Shown: positions 1-8,600, counted from the first letter of the stretch. The stretch: DNA of 64,000 nucleotides from Ruficoccus amylovorans (GCF_014230085.1 NZ_JACHVB010000060.1:140833-204832); one strand, 5' to 3'. Program-made: numbers and translations. The notes: generated by a model not told the origin, from the sequence alone.

Positions 1-552
1 GCACTGGCGCTGGCCTCGACCCGGCCCGTACGCCAATCGCTCTACCCCTGGGTGCTGGCCCTGCAAATGGTGCCCGTTGTCATCATGATCCCGATTTTCC
101 AGATCTGGTTCTCCTACGACTCGGTTAAAACCATCGTCAGCATGACGTTCATGATCAGCTTCTTCCCCATCGTGGCCAACACGACGATGGGCCTGGTCTC
201 GACCGACCGACGCCTACGCGAGCTATTCCTGACCTGGCACGCCCGCCCCTGGCAGGAGTTCCTGTATCTGCGCATTCCCTTCGCGTTGCCCTACTTCCTG
301 ACCGGTCTGAAAATCGCCGCCGTGCTCGCGCCGGTCGGGGTCATCACCGGCGACATGCTGGCCGGGACCTCCGAGGGCACCAGCGGCCTCGGCTTTCTCC
401 TCTATAAATACCGCTCGGAGTTCCGTCCCGACGCGGTCTTCGCGGTCGCCCTGCTCTCGGCGCTGCTGGGCTTTCTCTTCGCCGCCGCCATCCAGGCCCT
501 GAGCTGGCTGCTCCTGCACCGCTGGCACGACTCGGCCACCGGGAAAGAATAA
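1..552 (+). CDS. ABC transporter permease, NitT/TauT type (5' end outside window)
   Basis: The frame is open from the first base and ends at TAA 550-552, so the N-terminus lies upstream of the window. The 183 visible residues form an inner-membrane permease: several hydrophobic segments and, in the middle, a cytoplasmic EAA-like loop (RIPFALPYFLTGLKIA) that would dock on the ATPase. This layout matches the BPD_transp_1 permeases of the SsuC/TauC/ThiX group, which import small organic nutrients such as sulfonates, pyrimidines or riboflavin precursors. The substrate cannot be told from this fragment, because the ATPase and binding protein are not visible. The gene converges on the folate operon with a 34-base gap. 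Confidence 0.85.
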   Translation, partial: ALALASTRPVRQSLYPWVLALQMVPVVIMIPIFQIWFSYDSVKTIVSMTFMISFFPIVANTTMGLVSTDRRLRELFLTWHARPWQEFLYLRIPFALPYFLTGLKIAAVLAPVGVITGDMLAGTSEGTSGLGFLLYKYRSEFRPDAVFAVALLSALLGFLFAAAIQALSWLLLHRWHDSATGKE

Positions 553-586
553 AGGGGGGAACGCGGCGCTGCCGCCCTGCCGTCAG

Positions 587-1099
587 CTAGAGCTCAATGT
601 CGTCCCGGCGGTTAACGCCCTCCGAACGCGGCAGGCCGAGAACCTCGCGCCGCAGGCTGGCCCAACGCGCCTCCCCGGCCAAGGCCCCGTCCGCCAGCAA
701 GTCCGCCAGCGGCGCGACGACAAAGGCCCGCTCCCGCCAACGCGGATGTGGCAGCACCAGCCCCGGCTCGTCGAGGCATTCGTCAGCGTAAAACAGCAGG
801 TCGATGTCGAGCGTGCGCGGGCCGTTGGGGATGTCCCGCTCGCGGCCGTGTTCGCGCTCGATTTGCAGGCAGGCAAGCAGCAACTCCCGCGGAGCGAGCG
901 TCGTTTCCACCGCCGCCACCTGATTCAAAAACAGCGGCTGGTCCGCGTAGCCGACCGGCTCGGTCTCGTACACGGGCGAGGCCCCCAGCAAGCGCGTGCC
1001 CGGCAGCGCAGCCAACGCCCGGCGGGCCGAGGCCAACAGTTGCGCCCGGTCGCCGAGATTCGAGCCCAGCCCGAGAATAGCCTGGCGGGCGGCGTTCAT
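587..1099 (-). CDS. folK: 2-amino-4-hydroxy-6-hydroxymethyldihydropteridine pyrophosphokinase
   Basis: FolK transfers pyrophosphate from ATP to 6-hydroxymethyl-7,8-dihydropterin, the step before dihydropteroate synthase. The 170-residue protein has the usual HPPK length. It shows LGSNLGD at residues 11-17, the Mg-binding GPRTLDIDLL stretch at 93-102 (Asp98 and Asp100 are the expected metal ligands) and the LPHPRWRERAFV segment at 116-127. It is the last gene of the minus-strand operon pabB-pabC-folP-folB-folK, and its start overlaps the folB stop by 4 bases (ATGA), which suggests translational coupling. Confidence 0.96.
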   Translation of the reverse strand: MNAARQAILGLGSNLGDRAQLLASARRALAALPGTRLLGASPVYETEPVGYADQPLFLNQVAAVETTLAPRELLLACLQIEREHGRERDIPNGPRTLDIDLLFYADECLDEPGLVLPHPRWRERAFVVAPLADLLADGALAGEARWASLRREVLGLPRSEGVNRRDDIEL

Positions 1100-1461
1100 T
1101 CGCCGCGCTCCCGCACGACCGTCACCGAGACCCGGCCTCCGAAGTTCTCAATCGGGGCCTCGGGCTTGACCACGGTCAATTCCACCGCGCAGACCAGCGG
1201 AAAACGTTCCAGAATCAGCGCCGAAGCTGTCTCGGCCACCGCCTCCAGCGTGTCGAAAGCCGGGCCGCTCAGCACTTCGCGAACGACGGCGATCACTTCG
1301 ACGTAGTTGACCGTGTCGGCCAGCGCATCGCTGCGACCGACCTTACCCAAGGGCAGGGAAAGCTTGGCGTGCGCGGTGAAGTTTTGCCCGTTCTCACGCT
1401 CGTGCGCGTACACGCCGTGGAAGCCGAAAGCCTCGATACCGTCGATCTGAATGCTGTCCAT
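1096..1461 (-). CDS. folB: dihydroneopterin aldolase
   Basis: FolB cleaves 7,8-dihydroneopterin to 6-hydroxymethyl-dihydropterin and glycolaldehyde. At 121 residues it has the normal size. The family signature FGFHGVYAHERENGQNF lies at residues 12-28, with the conserved acidic residue Glu21/Glu23 region, and the C-terminal catalytic lysine is probably Lys99 in the VVKPEAP segment. It lies 41 bases after folP and overlaps folK by 4 bases, so its product feeds directly into the next enzyme encoded by the operon. Confidence 0.95.
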   Translation of the reverse strand: MDSIQIDGIEAFGFHGVYAHERENGQNFTAHAKLSLPLGKVGRSDALADTVNYVEVIAVVREVLSGPAFDTLEAVAETASALILERFPLVCAVELTVVKPEAPIENFGGRVSVTVVRERGE

Positions 1462-1502
1462 TTCGGCCTCTTACTCATGCCCCCGCTCGGGAGAGTGGCG
1501 AG

Positions 1503-2426
1503 TCATTTCTCGAAATTTAAGCCCGCCGCAATGGCATCGGCCATGAGCAGCGTCTGGCGGGCGCGGGCCACATCGTGCACGCGAACCATCCGGCAGCCCT
1601 GCGCCACGCCCCAGACGTGCGTGACCTGCGTCCCGTCCTCGCGTTCGCCGATCTCGCGGTCGAGCACCAGCCCGATGGTGGACTTGCGCGAAGTCCCCAG
1701 TAGCACCGGACAACCCAACGCGCAGACCCGTTCCAGACGCCGCAGCACTTCGAGGTTATGCGGGGGCTTTTTTCCAAACCCGAAACCCGGGTCGAGCCAG
1801 CACTGCGCGACAGGAAGTCCCGCCGTCCGCACCTGCCCGAGGCTCACGCGCAGGTCGAGGAGGACGTCTTCCCAAAAATCATCATAGATCGGCGCGGGCC
1901 GGTTGTGCATGAGGACGACCGGGCACCGCAACCGACCAGCAGCCTGCGCCATCGGTGACAAGGGCAGCCCGACCAGCGGCTCCCCGGCCCTCACAGCCTC
2001 TCGCCAGCGCGCCCACTCCTGCTCGTCGAGTCCGTGACGCACGCCCCAGATGTCGTTAATCATGTCCACCCCGGCGTGGATGGCCGCCTCGGCCACCTCG
2101 GCCTTGTAGGTGTCAACCGAGAGCGGCAGGTCGGGAAACTCCCGGCGCAGGGCCTCGATCACCGGAAGGATGCGTCCGACCTCCTCCGCCGCCACGACCG
2201 GCGGCGCGCCCGGACGGGTGGACTCCCCGCCCACGTCGATCACATCCGCCCCCGCCCCGGCCATGAGGGCCGCCTGCTCCAGCGCCCGCTCGACGGTAGC
2301 GAAACTGCCACCGTCCGAAAACGAGTCGGGCGTGACATTGAGAATGCCCATCAGCAGCGTCCGAGCGCCCGCCGAGGGCAGCGGACGCCCGTGCGGGCTT
2401 TGCCAGGTAAGAGGAAGATGGCTCAT
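1503..2426 (-). CDS. folP: dihydropteroate synthase
   Basis: FolP condenses 6-hydroxymethyl-dihydropterin pyrophosphate with p-aminobenzoate and is the sulfonamide target. The 307-residue TIM barrel shows GILNVTPDSFSDGG at 27-40, DVIDVGGESTRPGA at 61-74, SVDTYK at 103-108, LDPGFGFGKK at 211-220 and GTSRKSTIG at 244-252, all family signatures. A segment around residues 131-168 is longer than in E. coli FolP (282 residues). The start codon overlaps the pabC stop (ATGA). Sitting between pabC and folB, it joins the pABA branch to the pterin branch. Confidence 0.97.
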   Translation of the reverse strand: MSHLPLTWQSPHGRPLPSAGARTLLMGILNVTPDSFSDGGSFATVERALEQAALMAGAGADVIDVGGESTRPGAPPVVAAEEVGRILPVIEALRREFPDLPLSVDTYKAEVAEAAIHAGVDMINDIWGVRHGLDEQEWARWREAVRAGEPLVGLPLSPMAQAAGRLRCPVVLMHNRPAPIYDDFWEDVLLDLRVSLGQVRTAGLPVAQCWLDPGFGFGKKPPHNLEVLRRLERVCALGCPVLLGTSRKSTIGLVLDREIGEREDGTQVTHVWGVAQGCRMVRVHDVARARQTLLMADAIAAGLNFEK

Positions 2427-3295
2427 TGCGGGAGAGAGGCGTGGTACAACTCCACCATGCGTGAAAACGCCGCCGGGGCAACCGCATTGCGCCGCCAGAG
2501 CGGTTTCCCGTCGAGGCCAAGGATTTCCCGTACCGATACCGGACCGGTCGCGGCGTTAATCACGCCCACGGCCTGAGCTTGCTCCAGCACCGACAGCGGC
2601 CACTCGCCTTCGCGCACCTCCACGCCCGCGCCCTGAGCCAACTCAAGCAGGTGCCCCCGGTGGACGCCTGCCAGCAGGCCAGTGTCCAGGGACGGTGTGC
2701 AGAGCGCTCCATCCTGTATCCAAAAAATATTACAGGTCACGCCCTCGCAGATACTCCCCCGCACATCAAGCATCAGCCCCTGCTCGCCGGGCTCGCCGTT
2801 GGCCTGTAATTCGCGCCAGGCGAAGAGGCTGTTCAGCCAGGCCAGGCTCTTGCCCCGGGGGCGCTGCTCGCCGCTGTCGCGCCGGGTCTCCAGCAGGCGC
2901 AAGCGGATGCCCTCCGGCGGAGGCGCGGGCGGCAGGGGGCGCAGCGTGAGCATGTCCCAGGGCTCGCGGTACGGTCCGGCGGGCAGGCCGAAACCGGCGC
3001 TCCCGGCGGACACGGTGTAGCGTAGCACGGCGTCACCGCCACCCGAGGCGGCCAGCAACTCGGCCACCGCCCGCTCAAGCCGGGGCAGGTCGGCTACCAG
3101 AAGTGTATCCGTATTTTCAATACACAGCGGCTCCAGCGTCCGCCACAGCCGCTCCCGGTGCCGCTCCAGCAGAAAGCACCGCCCGCCCCAGGTGCGGAAG
3201 GTCTCGAACGCGCCCGCCCCATAGAGCAGACCGTGGTCGTCCGCCGGGATATGGGCCTCATGGGCCTCCCTCAGTTCGCCGCGAAAGATCAGCAT
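2423..3295 (-). CDS. pabC: aminodeoxychorismate lyase (class IV PLP enzyme)
   Basis: This is a fold-type IV PLP protein of 290 residues when started at the ATG at 3295-3293. That start overlaps the pabB stop in the string ATGCTGA, a typical coupled junction, so I prefer it to an upstream start that adds eight residues. The catalytic lysine is Lys149 (GKSLAWLNS), and SICEGVTCNIFW at 181-192 carries the conserved Glu184 and phosphate-binding residues. Branched-chain and D-amino-acid aminotransferases share this fold, but the position between pabB and folP makes 4-amino-4-deoxychorismate lyase (pyruvate release, pABA formation) the best call. Confidence 0.9.
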   Translation of the reverse strand: MLIFRGELREAHEAHIPADDHGLLYGAGAFETFRTWGGRCFLLERHRERLWRTLEPLCIENTDTLLVADLPRLERAVAELLAASGGGDAVLRYTVSAGSAGFGLPAGPYREPWDMLTLRPLPPAPPPEGIRLRLLETRRDSGEQRPRGKSLAWLNSLFAWRELQANGEPGEQGLMLDVRGSICEGVTCNIFWIQDGALCTPSLDTGLLAGVHRGHLLELAQGAGVEVREGEWPLSVLEQAQAVGVINAATGPVSVREILGLDGKPLWRRNAVAPAAFSRMVELYHASLPQ

Positions 3296-4812
3296 GTCGC
3301 CTCCTCCAGCGCCGCCCACAGGGCCCGCGCCTTGTTTAAAGATTCCTCAAACTCACGCTCCGGCACGGAGTCGGCGACGACGCCCGCCCCGGCCTGCACA
3401 TGCGCCTGCCCCCGACCGGCCAGCAGCGTGCGAATGACGATGTTCAGCTCGAAATCGCCGTTGTAGCCGAACCAGCCGACCGACCCCGTATAAAAACCGC
3501 GCCGCACCGGCTCCAGCTCCTCGATGATCTGCATGGTGCGGACCTTGGGCGCGCCGGTGATCGTCCCGCCGGGAAAAGCCGAGGCCACCACGTCCACTTC
3601 GTCGCGTTCCGGGGCGAGTTCCCCGACCACATGCGAAACGATGTGCTGCACGTGCGAATAGCCCTCCGCCACCATGTAATCGCGCACACGCACGCTGCCG
3701 TAACGGCAGACCCGGCCCAGGTCGTTGCGGATCAGATCGACCAGCATGAGGTGTTCGGCCCGCTCTTTGGGGTGGGCGAGCAGTTCCCCGCGCAGGGCCG
3801 CGTCACTGTCGCCACAGGCTCCGCGCGGGCGGGTCCCGGCGATGGGGCGCGCCTCGACGCAGCCGTTGACCGACTTGACCAGCAACTCCGGCGAGCCGCA
3901 GACCAGCGTCCACTCCCCCGCAGGCACGTAGGCCATGTAGGGCGAGGGATTGATCCGGCGCAGCGCATCGTAAACCGCCGCCGGGTGAGCCGTCAGGGGG
4001 CGGGTTTCGCGCAGCGAGAGGTTGACCTGATAGGTGTCGCCCGCGCCGATGTATGCCTGCACCCGCCGGACCGCCGCCGTGTAGGCCGCCCGGTCCAGCG
4101 ACAGGGTACGCATGGCCGGAGCAGGGGCGGCGACTGGCGGGCCGGAGGAATCGCCCCCCGCCGTCTCCGACACTGCCGACGGCAAGGCCGCCGCCCGTTC
4201 GGATGCTCTTTCTTCGCAAGCGGTCTGAAAATCCTTCACCAGCGCCGCGCAACGCTCGCGGGCAACTTCGAAACGCTCCCGCAAGTGGCCCGAAGCGCTA
4301 TCCACCACCGGACTTTCCGCCACCACGACCGCATACGCCGTCCCCGTCTCGCGGTCGAAAACCAGCACCTCGTCCGCCACCGACAACACCGCCGGGGGCA
4401 GCCCGAGATCGTCTTCCGCGCGGGCCGGGAGATTTTCGATTTCCCGCGCCAGGTCGTAGGACAGCGCCCCGACCAGCCCCCCGGTAAACGGCGGCAATCC
4501 CGGCCAACGCGGAGCCCGGTGCTTTTTTAAGAACGCCCGCAGCGCAGCCAGTACGCCCGGCCCCGTTCCCGCCGGGCGGGACAGCTCCGGCCAGGCCAAC
4601 GGCTTCGGCCGGGGAATAAAGTAGGTGTAGCGCCCGCCCCGGGCACTCTCCAGCAGGACGGCGCCCGTCCCGGCCAGCAGCGGTTCCCAGCGCTCCGGCA
4701 GGCGGACCCCGCCGACACGGCGTACGTACGGCAAGCGTTCATACTCCCCGGCCGCGGTCTCCCACTGTTGCAGACTCACCAACTCCATAGACTCGAAAAC
4801 AGACCACGACAA
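3289..4812 (-). CDS. pabB: aminodeoxychorismate synthase component I
   Basis: This is a 507-residue chorismate-utilising enzyme that would aminate chorismate to aminodeoxychorismate, with a PabA glutaminase encoded elsewhere. The C-terminal chorismate-binding domain (about 240-500) shows EHLMLVDLIRNDLGR at 353-367, SAFPGGTITGAPKVR at 411-425 and NGDFELNIVIRTLL at 451-464. Position 325 is Ala (RPIAGTRPRG) where E. coli PabB has the nucleophilic Lys of PIKGT, and LLES at 53-56 recalls the tryptophan site of TrpE. Sequence alone leaves some ambiguity with anthranilate synthase, but the folate operon context and the FELNIVIRT motif favour PabB. It is the first gene of the operon. A second start at Met9 is possible. 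Confidence 0.88.
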   Translation of the reverse strand: MSWSVFESMELVSLQQWETAAGEYERLPYVRRVGGVRLPERWEPLLAGTGAVLLESARGGRYTYFIPRPKPLAWPELSRPAGTGPGVLAALRAFLKKHRAPRWPGLPPFTGGLVGALSYDLAREIENLPARAEDDLGLPPAVLSVADEVLVFDRETGTAYAVVVAESPVVDSASGHLRERFEVARERCAALVKDFQTACEERASERAAALPSAVSETAGGDSSGPPVAAPAPAMRTLSLDRAAYTAAVRRVQAYIGAGDTYQVNLSLRETRPLTAHPAAVYDALRRINPSPYMAYVPAGEWTLVCGSPELLVKSVNGCVEARPIAGTRPRGACGDSDAALRGELLAHPKERAEHLMLVDLIRNDLGRVCRYGSVRVRDYMVAEGYSHVQHIVSHVVGELAPERDEVDVVASAFPGGTITGAPKVRTMQIIEELEPVRRGFYTGSVGWFGYNGDFELNIVIRTLLAGRGQAHVQAGAGVVADSVPEREFEESLNKARALWAALEEATC

Positions 4813-4867
4813 AATCCGGCATTGATCTTGTCAGCAAGCCCTACATGGCGCAAGATGCCACGCCATT

Positions 4868-4975
4868 ATGGGAAAACAATACAACAAAGTTATAAAGCGC
4901 AAACGTCTCCTCGCCTACAAGGCCCGCAAAAAGGCTGCCGCCAAGGCCGCCATCCCCTCCAAGGCCAAAGCGTGA
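4868..4975 (+). CDS. 35-residue highly basic peptide
   Basis: A short ORF starts at ATG 4868 and ends at TGA 4973-4975. The peptide begins MGKQYNKVIKRKRLLAYKAR and is then rich in Lys and Ala. It has no acidic residue at all, so it is strongly basic and probably binds RNA or DNA, like the small extra ribosomal proteins. The stop overlaps the GTG start of the next gene (GTGA, 4-base overlap), which argues that it is really translated. It is transcribed divergently from pabB. I do not recognise a named family. The function is inferred from composition only. Confidence 0.65.
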   Translation: MGKQYNKVIKRKRLLAYKARKKAAAKAAIPSKAKA

Positions 4976-5478
4976 AGCGTTTGCTGTCCATCAGCCTGAC
5001 CTGCCTGTTGGCGACTTTCGCCGCAGCGCAGGCAAAGGATTTTCCACAGATCGACTACGTCAAGAGCCGCCATGTGGAGGCGGAAACGTTTAAGCGGATC
5101 TCCGAATATTTTGACGGTAAGGAAAACCAGGGCGACAAGATCGTCCTGCGTACGGATCCCTCCGTACGCGAGGGCTGGTACCTCGTCCTGATGCTCGACG
5201 GTGACGCCGACCAGTACCCCGCCGGGACGCGCGTCGGCCTGAAAGTTCTCCTGCCCGGGCAGAAAGAGGAAGTGGTCAAGGCGACCAGTCTGCCCACTCC
5301 GATCCCCTCCTCCAGCGAAATCTGGATCGGCCTGACCGGCAAGGACGAACCCGCCAATGGCAAGCCCCCTGTGGCCTGGATGGTTGTCATCTATAGCCCG
5401 CAGGGCAAAGTGTACTCGGCCTACAAAAGCTACCTGTGGGAAAAGCCCGACGAGGAAGCCAAGCCCGCCCAACAATAA
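4972..5478 (+). CDS. small secreted protein, function unknown
   Basis: I place the start at GTG 4972, which overlaps the stop of the basic peptide. The 168-residue product then begins with a good signal peptide (MKRLLSISLTCLLATFAAAQA, with a likely AQA cleavage site). An earlier in-frame start would bury this signal. The mature part is soluble and mixed alpha/beta in composition, with a patch YPAGTRVGLKVLLPGQKEE and a C-terminal KPAQQ tail. It is probably periplasmic or surface-attached. No family was recognised. It lies 12 bases before the DNA glycosylase gene and may be co-transcribed with it. Confidence 0.8.
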   Translation: MKRLLSISLTCLLATFAAAQAKDFPQIDYVKSRHVEAETFKRISEYFDGKENQGDKIVLRTDPSVREGWYLVLMLDGDADQYPAGTRVGLKVLLPGQKEEVVKATSLPTPIPSSSEIWIGLTGKDEPANGKPPVAWMVVIYSPQGKVYSAYKSYLWEKPDEEAKPAQQ

Positions 5479-5490
5479 CCGGGGCCCCGC

Positions 5491-6366
5491 ATGAAGTGGA
5501 CCCCGTGGCGGACTCTTCCGTCAACCACCCGATTTTCCGCCCCCGTGCTGCGCGAGCTGCTCGACGGCGGACAGGCTTTTCGCTGGTACGAAACCGGCGG
5601 CGTCTGGCAAGGCGCCTGGGGTACCGATCTGGCCCGGCTACGCCTCAGCGCAGAGGGTATGCTGGAATGGTCCGGCCCGCAGACCGCCGGCAAGCGTACC
5701 GGGGAAGCCCTCCGCCACTACCTCGCGCTCGACGCCGACTGGGACCACGCGATGGACACCCTGCCCTGGCGCAGCGACCCCGTACTCGCAGCCGCCATGA
5801 AACAATGGCCCGGCCTGCGCATCCTTCGCCAGCCACTGGCCGAGACTCTGATGGTTTTCCTCTGCTCCTCCACCAAGCAGATCGTCCAGATCAAGCAGAT
5901 CTGCGCCGACCTCGCCGACACCTTCGGTGAACCGCTGACCGACGCGGATGGACACCGCCAGCTACCCACTTGGGAAGCGATTCACGCGGCAGACGAAGAC
6001 CGCCTGCGCGCCTGCCGCCTCGGCTACCGAGCCCGCTATCTGAAGGGAACTGCCGCCATCCTGACTGCTCGGCCCGGATGGCTCGACACGATCCCCGCCC
6101 TGCCCTACGCACAGGCGAAAGCCGAATTGATGGCCCTCCCGGGCGTGGGGGCGAAAATCGCCGACTGCGTGCTGCTCTTCGGGGCAGGCATGCTGGAAGC
6201 CTTTCCCGTCGATACCTGGATTCTCAAGGTCATGGCTCAGCACTATCGCCTGCACGGGTGGAAGCCCGACCACGTGGCCACCTTCGGACGCACGCATTTC
6301 GGGGCGCTGGCTGGAGCTGCCCAGCAATTTCTCTTTTCCGATGCGCGACTGCGCCGGGACAGCTAG
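5491..6366 (+). CDS. OGG1-family 8-oxoguanine DNA glycosylase/AP lyase
   Basis: The 291-residue protein matches the bifunctional OGG1 family, which removes 8-oxoguanine opposite cytosine and nicks the strand. GGQAFRW at 26-32 is the N-terminal OGG signature. The helix-hairpin-helix-GPD region LPGVGAKIADCVLLFGAG runs from 216 to 233 with the Schiff-base lysine at Lys222, and the essential aspartate is Asp241 in FPVDTW. AlkA-type enzymes lack that lysine, so AlkA is less likely. The stop TAG begins a 12-base string that also begins the element at 57139. Confidence 0.93.
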   Translation: MKWTPWRTLPSTTRFSAPVLRELLDGGQAFRWYETGGVWQGAWGTDLARLRLSAEGMLEWSGPQTAGKRTGEALRHYLALDADWDHAMDTLPWRSDPVLAAAMKQWPGLRILRQPLAETLMVFLCSSTKQIVQIKQICADLADTFGEPLTDADGHRQLPTWEAIHAADEDRLRACRLGYRARYLKGTAAILTARPGWLDTIPALPYAQAKAELMALPGVGAKIADCVLLFGAGMLEAFPVDTWILKVMAQHYRLHGWKPDHVATFGRTHFGALAGAAQQFLFSDARLRRDS

Positions 6367-6405
6367 AGCATTTTCCCACTCCAAGACTCGTAGAGAAATC
6401 CCGGA

Positions 6406-7689
6406 TCAACCGCTCCCCTTGCCGGTTATGTTCTGAAGCGCCTTCATTCCCTGGAGCACACGGAATTTACCGTGATGGCCCTTGGCAAGCTCCTCGAAAC
6501 GCCGGGCGTTGCTGTTGTTTTTCTCGTCTTCATCGGCGCCCAGAAACAGGACCACATTCACCGGCGGATCGCTCCTGTCCTGGTTGGCGTAATATTCGCG
6601 TTCGAGATTATGAAGGAACTGGTCGATCTCCTCCTCACTGTAAACATCGGAGGGAGGACGGGCTGTCCTTGGCTCAAGCTCGCGAACAATGGTGCCAATC
6701 CACTGGACAACCCGTTCGGGCTGGCCGGCTTTTTTACGCTTCTCGTTCTCGTTTTTAAGCCATTCCTGGGCTTTCACTACCGCAGCGTCCCAGGCGGCCT
6801 GCTTTTTTTCGTCCCAGCCTTGATCCTTGTAATATTGCGCCCGTTCCTCGGTCGTCATGCCGCGACCATGATGCTGCCAGCCGGCCACCAGGATATTAAT
6901 GGTGTCGCTGCCCTGTTCCATCGCGATCTGAACGGCTCTCAGCCACTGGGAGGCATCATCGGTCAGGGGTTCCAGGGTCTTGTTCTGGATGGAAACGTTG
7001 CTCGACAGCTTGCCGACGCTGGCGAAGTCCTTGTTGATCGGCTTGATCCACTCCTTGAAAAGTTCCTTGTTCTGGCGGGTGGCGGGCAGAAGCTTGTCCG
7101 AGTAGATCTGGACCTTGCTGCCGTCGTAGAACATGGCGTTGAAAAGCGTCCCGGAGGAAAGCTTGCTCACCATGGCGGAAATTTCATCCTTAATGATGTT
7201 GTAGGCGGGCAGCCCGCCCTTCTGGTCCTCAAGCATGTAGCGGGAGGCATCGACGATGAACATCACGCGCTCGCCAGTGGACTTGATCCCGAAGAAATCG
7301 ACCGCCGACTTACTGAAGTCGATCCCGCCGCCGCCGAAATCGTCTCCGACGCGACCGGCTCCGTAGTTACCGCCGACGGCGACCTTCGTATCGACGGTGG
7401 GCATGCTCACGCTCAGGTCGGGCAGGTTGATCGACGAGATATTCGTCACGGTGATTTTCTGTACCGGACGGGAGCTTTTTTTCTGCTGCTGCTGAAGGCG
7501 CACCTGCTGCTGGAGCTTCTGGGGCTCGATCTTCTCGGGCGGGGGCGGCGCCTCCATTTCCGGCTCATCCGGAATCAGCGCGGTATAAATCGTGTAACTG
7601 CCCAGGCCGATGATAAGAATAAGGTGAACAATCAGGCTGACGCCGATCACCTCGATCAGGGGCAGGTTAATTTTGCGTCGTTTCTTCAT
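6406..7689 (-). CDS. TonB-like membrane-anchored protein with VWA-type domain
   Basis: The 427-residue protein has a basic N-terminus and one membrane helix (about 13-37). A Pro/Glu-rich and Gln-rich stalk (EMEAPPPPEKIEPQKLQQQ) follows, as in TonB or TolA. From about residue 135 the sequence looks like a von Willebrand A domain: GERVMFIVDASRYM gives a DxS-type MIDAS start, and VVLFLGADEDEK near 385 fits a late beta-strand. It is last in an operon with ExbB and two ExbD genes, so it probably takes the TonB/TolA position in a proton-driven envelope complex, with the VWA domain in the periplasm. This role is inferred. No classical TonB C-terminal domain is seen. Confidence 0.75.
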   Translation of the reverse strand: MKKRRKINLPLIEVIGVSLIVHLILIIGLGSYTIYTALIPDEPEMEAPPPPEKIEPQKLQQQVRLQQQQKKSSRPVQKITVTNISSINLPDLSVSMPTVDTKVAVGGNYGAGRVGDDFGGGGIDFSKSAVDFFGIKSTGERVMFIVDASRYMLEDQKGGLPAYNIIKDEISAMVSKLSSGTLFNAMFYDGSKVQIYSDKLLPATRQNKELFKEWIKPINKDFASVGKLSSNVSIQNKTLEPLTDDASQWLRAVQIAMEQGSDTINILVAGWQHHGRGMTTEERAQYYKDQGWDEKKQAAWDAAVVKAQEWLKNENEKRKKAGQPERVVQWIGTIVRELEPRTARPPSDVYSEEEIDQFLHNLEREYYANQDRSDPPVNVVLFLGADEDEKNNSNARRFEELAKGHHGKFRVLQGMKALQNITGKGSG

Positions 7690-7728
7690 GCGGGGGCAGA
7701 TTCGGGGCTGTCGGGCAAGGAGGTGTGG

Positions 7729-8166
7729 TTACTCGGCGGCAAAGGAAACATACTTGATCTGGGCGGCGGCGCAAGCGTTCAGCACATCGATGGAGCGCTG
7801 GTGCAGCGAGGCCGGGGCCGCCACAATCGTGACCGAGGTCTGGATCTCGGAGCGGTCAGCCGAGGTTTTGAGCCGTTTGAGGGTGTTGACCAGCTCGGGC
7901 ATGGTGCGGCTGTTGATGCTGTCCATAGGCGCGCCGTTGAGGTAGACGTCGCCACTGGGCATGATATCGACCACATGCTCGTTGGGCAGTTCGACGTTCT
8001 TGGGCGGGGGCACGTTGGCGGGCAGCCGCAGGCCCAGGTCGGCCTCCTCCTGGAAGTTGGTCGTGACCATGAAGAAGGCCAGCAGCAGGAACACCACGTC
8101 GATCATCGGCGTCAGGTCGGTCTTGTCCTCTTCGGCGAGGGGGGAAGCGCGTCTTTTTCTAGCCAT
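7729..8166 (-). CDS. exbD: ExbD/TolR-family biopolymer transport protein (second copy)
   Basis: The 145-residue protein has a short cytoplasmic tail, one transmembrane helix starting at DLTPMIDVVFLLLAFFMVTT and a periplasmic domain. The aspartate in PMIDVVF is the conserved proton-channel residue of ExbD/TolR. It lies 2 bases after the other exbD and 39 bases before the TonB-like gene. Two different ExbD proteins with one ExbB are common when the complex serves a special energised process, so a heteromeric ExbD dimer is possible (inference). Confidence 0.93.
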   Translation of the reverse strand: MARKRRASPLAEEDKTDLTPMIDVVFLLLAFFMVTTNFQEEADLGLRLPANVPPPKNVELPNEHVVDIMPSGDVYLNGAPMDSINSRTMPELVNTLKRLKTSADRSEIQTSVTIVAAPASLHQRSIDVLNACAAAQIKYVSFAAE

Positions 8167-8168
8167 GG

Positions 8169-8573
8169 TCAGGCATCCTGGAGGGTAGCGAAAATGATGT
8201 CGAAAACGCCGTTTTCGGCACAGGTTCTCATGATGGTCTGGATGTACTCGTGAGGGGTGTTAGCGTCCGCGCGCACGTAGACGCGGAAGCCCGGAACCTC
8301 CTCATTTTCCACCCGGATGCGTTCGGAGAGCTCATCGAGCGTGACCGGCATCATGCCAACATAGGCGTCACCGTTTTCAACCACTGTGACTTCCAGGCGG
8401 TTGCTGTTGTCGTCTGGGACAACGGCGCGGTCCGCCTCCGGCATCATGATCTCGATCTTGTTCGTAATCTCCGCCGCCACGACCATGAAGAACACGATCA
8501 GGAGAAACACCACGTCGATCATCGGCGTGATGTCCATGGGCTGATCGGGCGTATCTGGGCGATGGGTTTTCAT
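8169..8573 (-). CDS. exbD: ExbD/TolR-family biopolymer transport protein (first copy)
   Basis: The 134-residue protein has ExbD layout: an N-terminal tail, a membrane helix with MDITPMIDVVFLLIVFFMVV that contains the channel aspartate, and a periplasmic domain (about 45-134) with ExbD-like VTLDELSERIRVENEE and FRVYVRADAN segments. It lies 27 bases downstream of the exbB stop, and the second exbD follows 2 bases after its own stop. The two ExbD copies differ clearly in the periplasmic part, so they are not a recent duplication. Confidence 0.93.
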   Translation of the reverse strand: MKTHRPDTPDQPMDITPMIDVVFLLIVFFMVVAAEITNKIEIMMPEADRAVVPDDNSNRLEVTVVENGDAYVGMMPVTLDELSERIRVENEEVPGFRVYVRADANTPHEYIQTIMRTCAENGVFDIIFATLQDA

Positions 8574-8600
8574 CGGTCAGGGGCAGTCAGTGGGAAAGGC

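Noticed and set aside
6472..8253. 593-codon open frame antisense to the TonB-like and exbD genes
   Set aside because: The three genes on the minus strand show membrane helices and ExbD motifs, and the plus frame does not.
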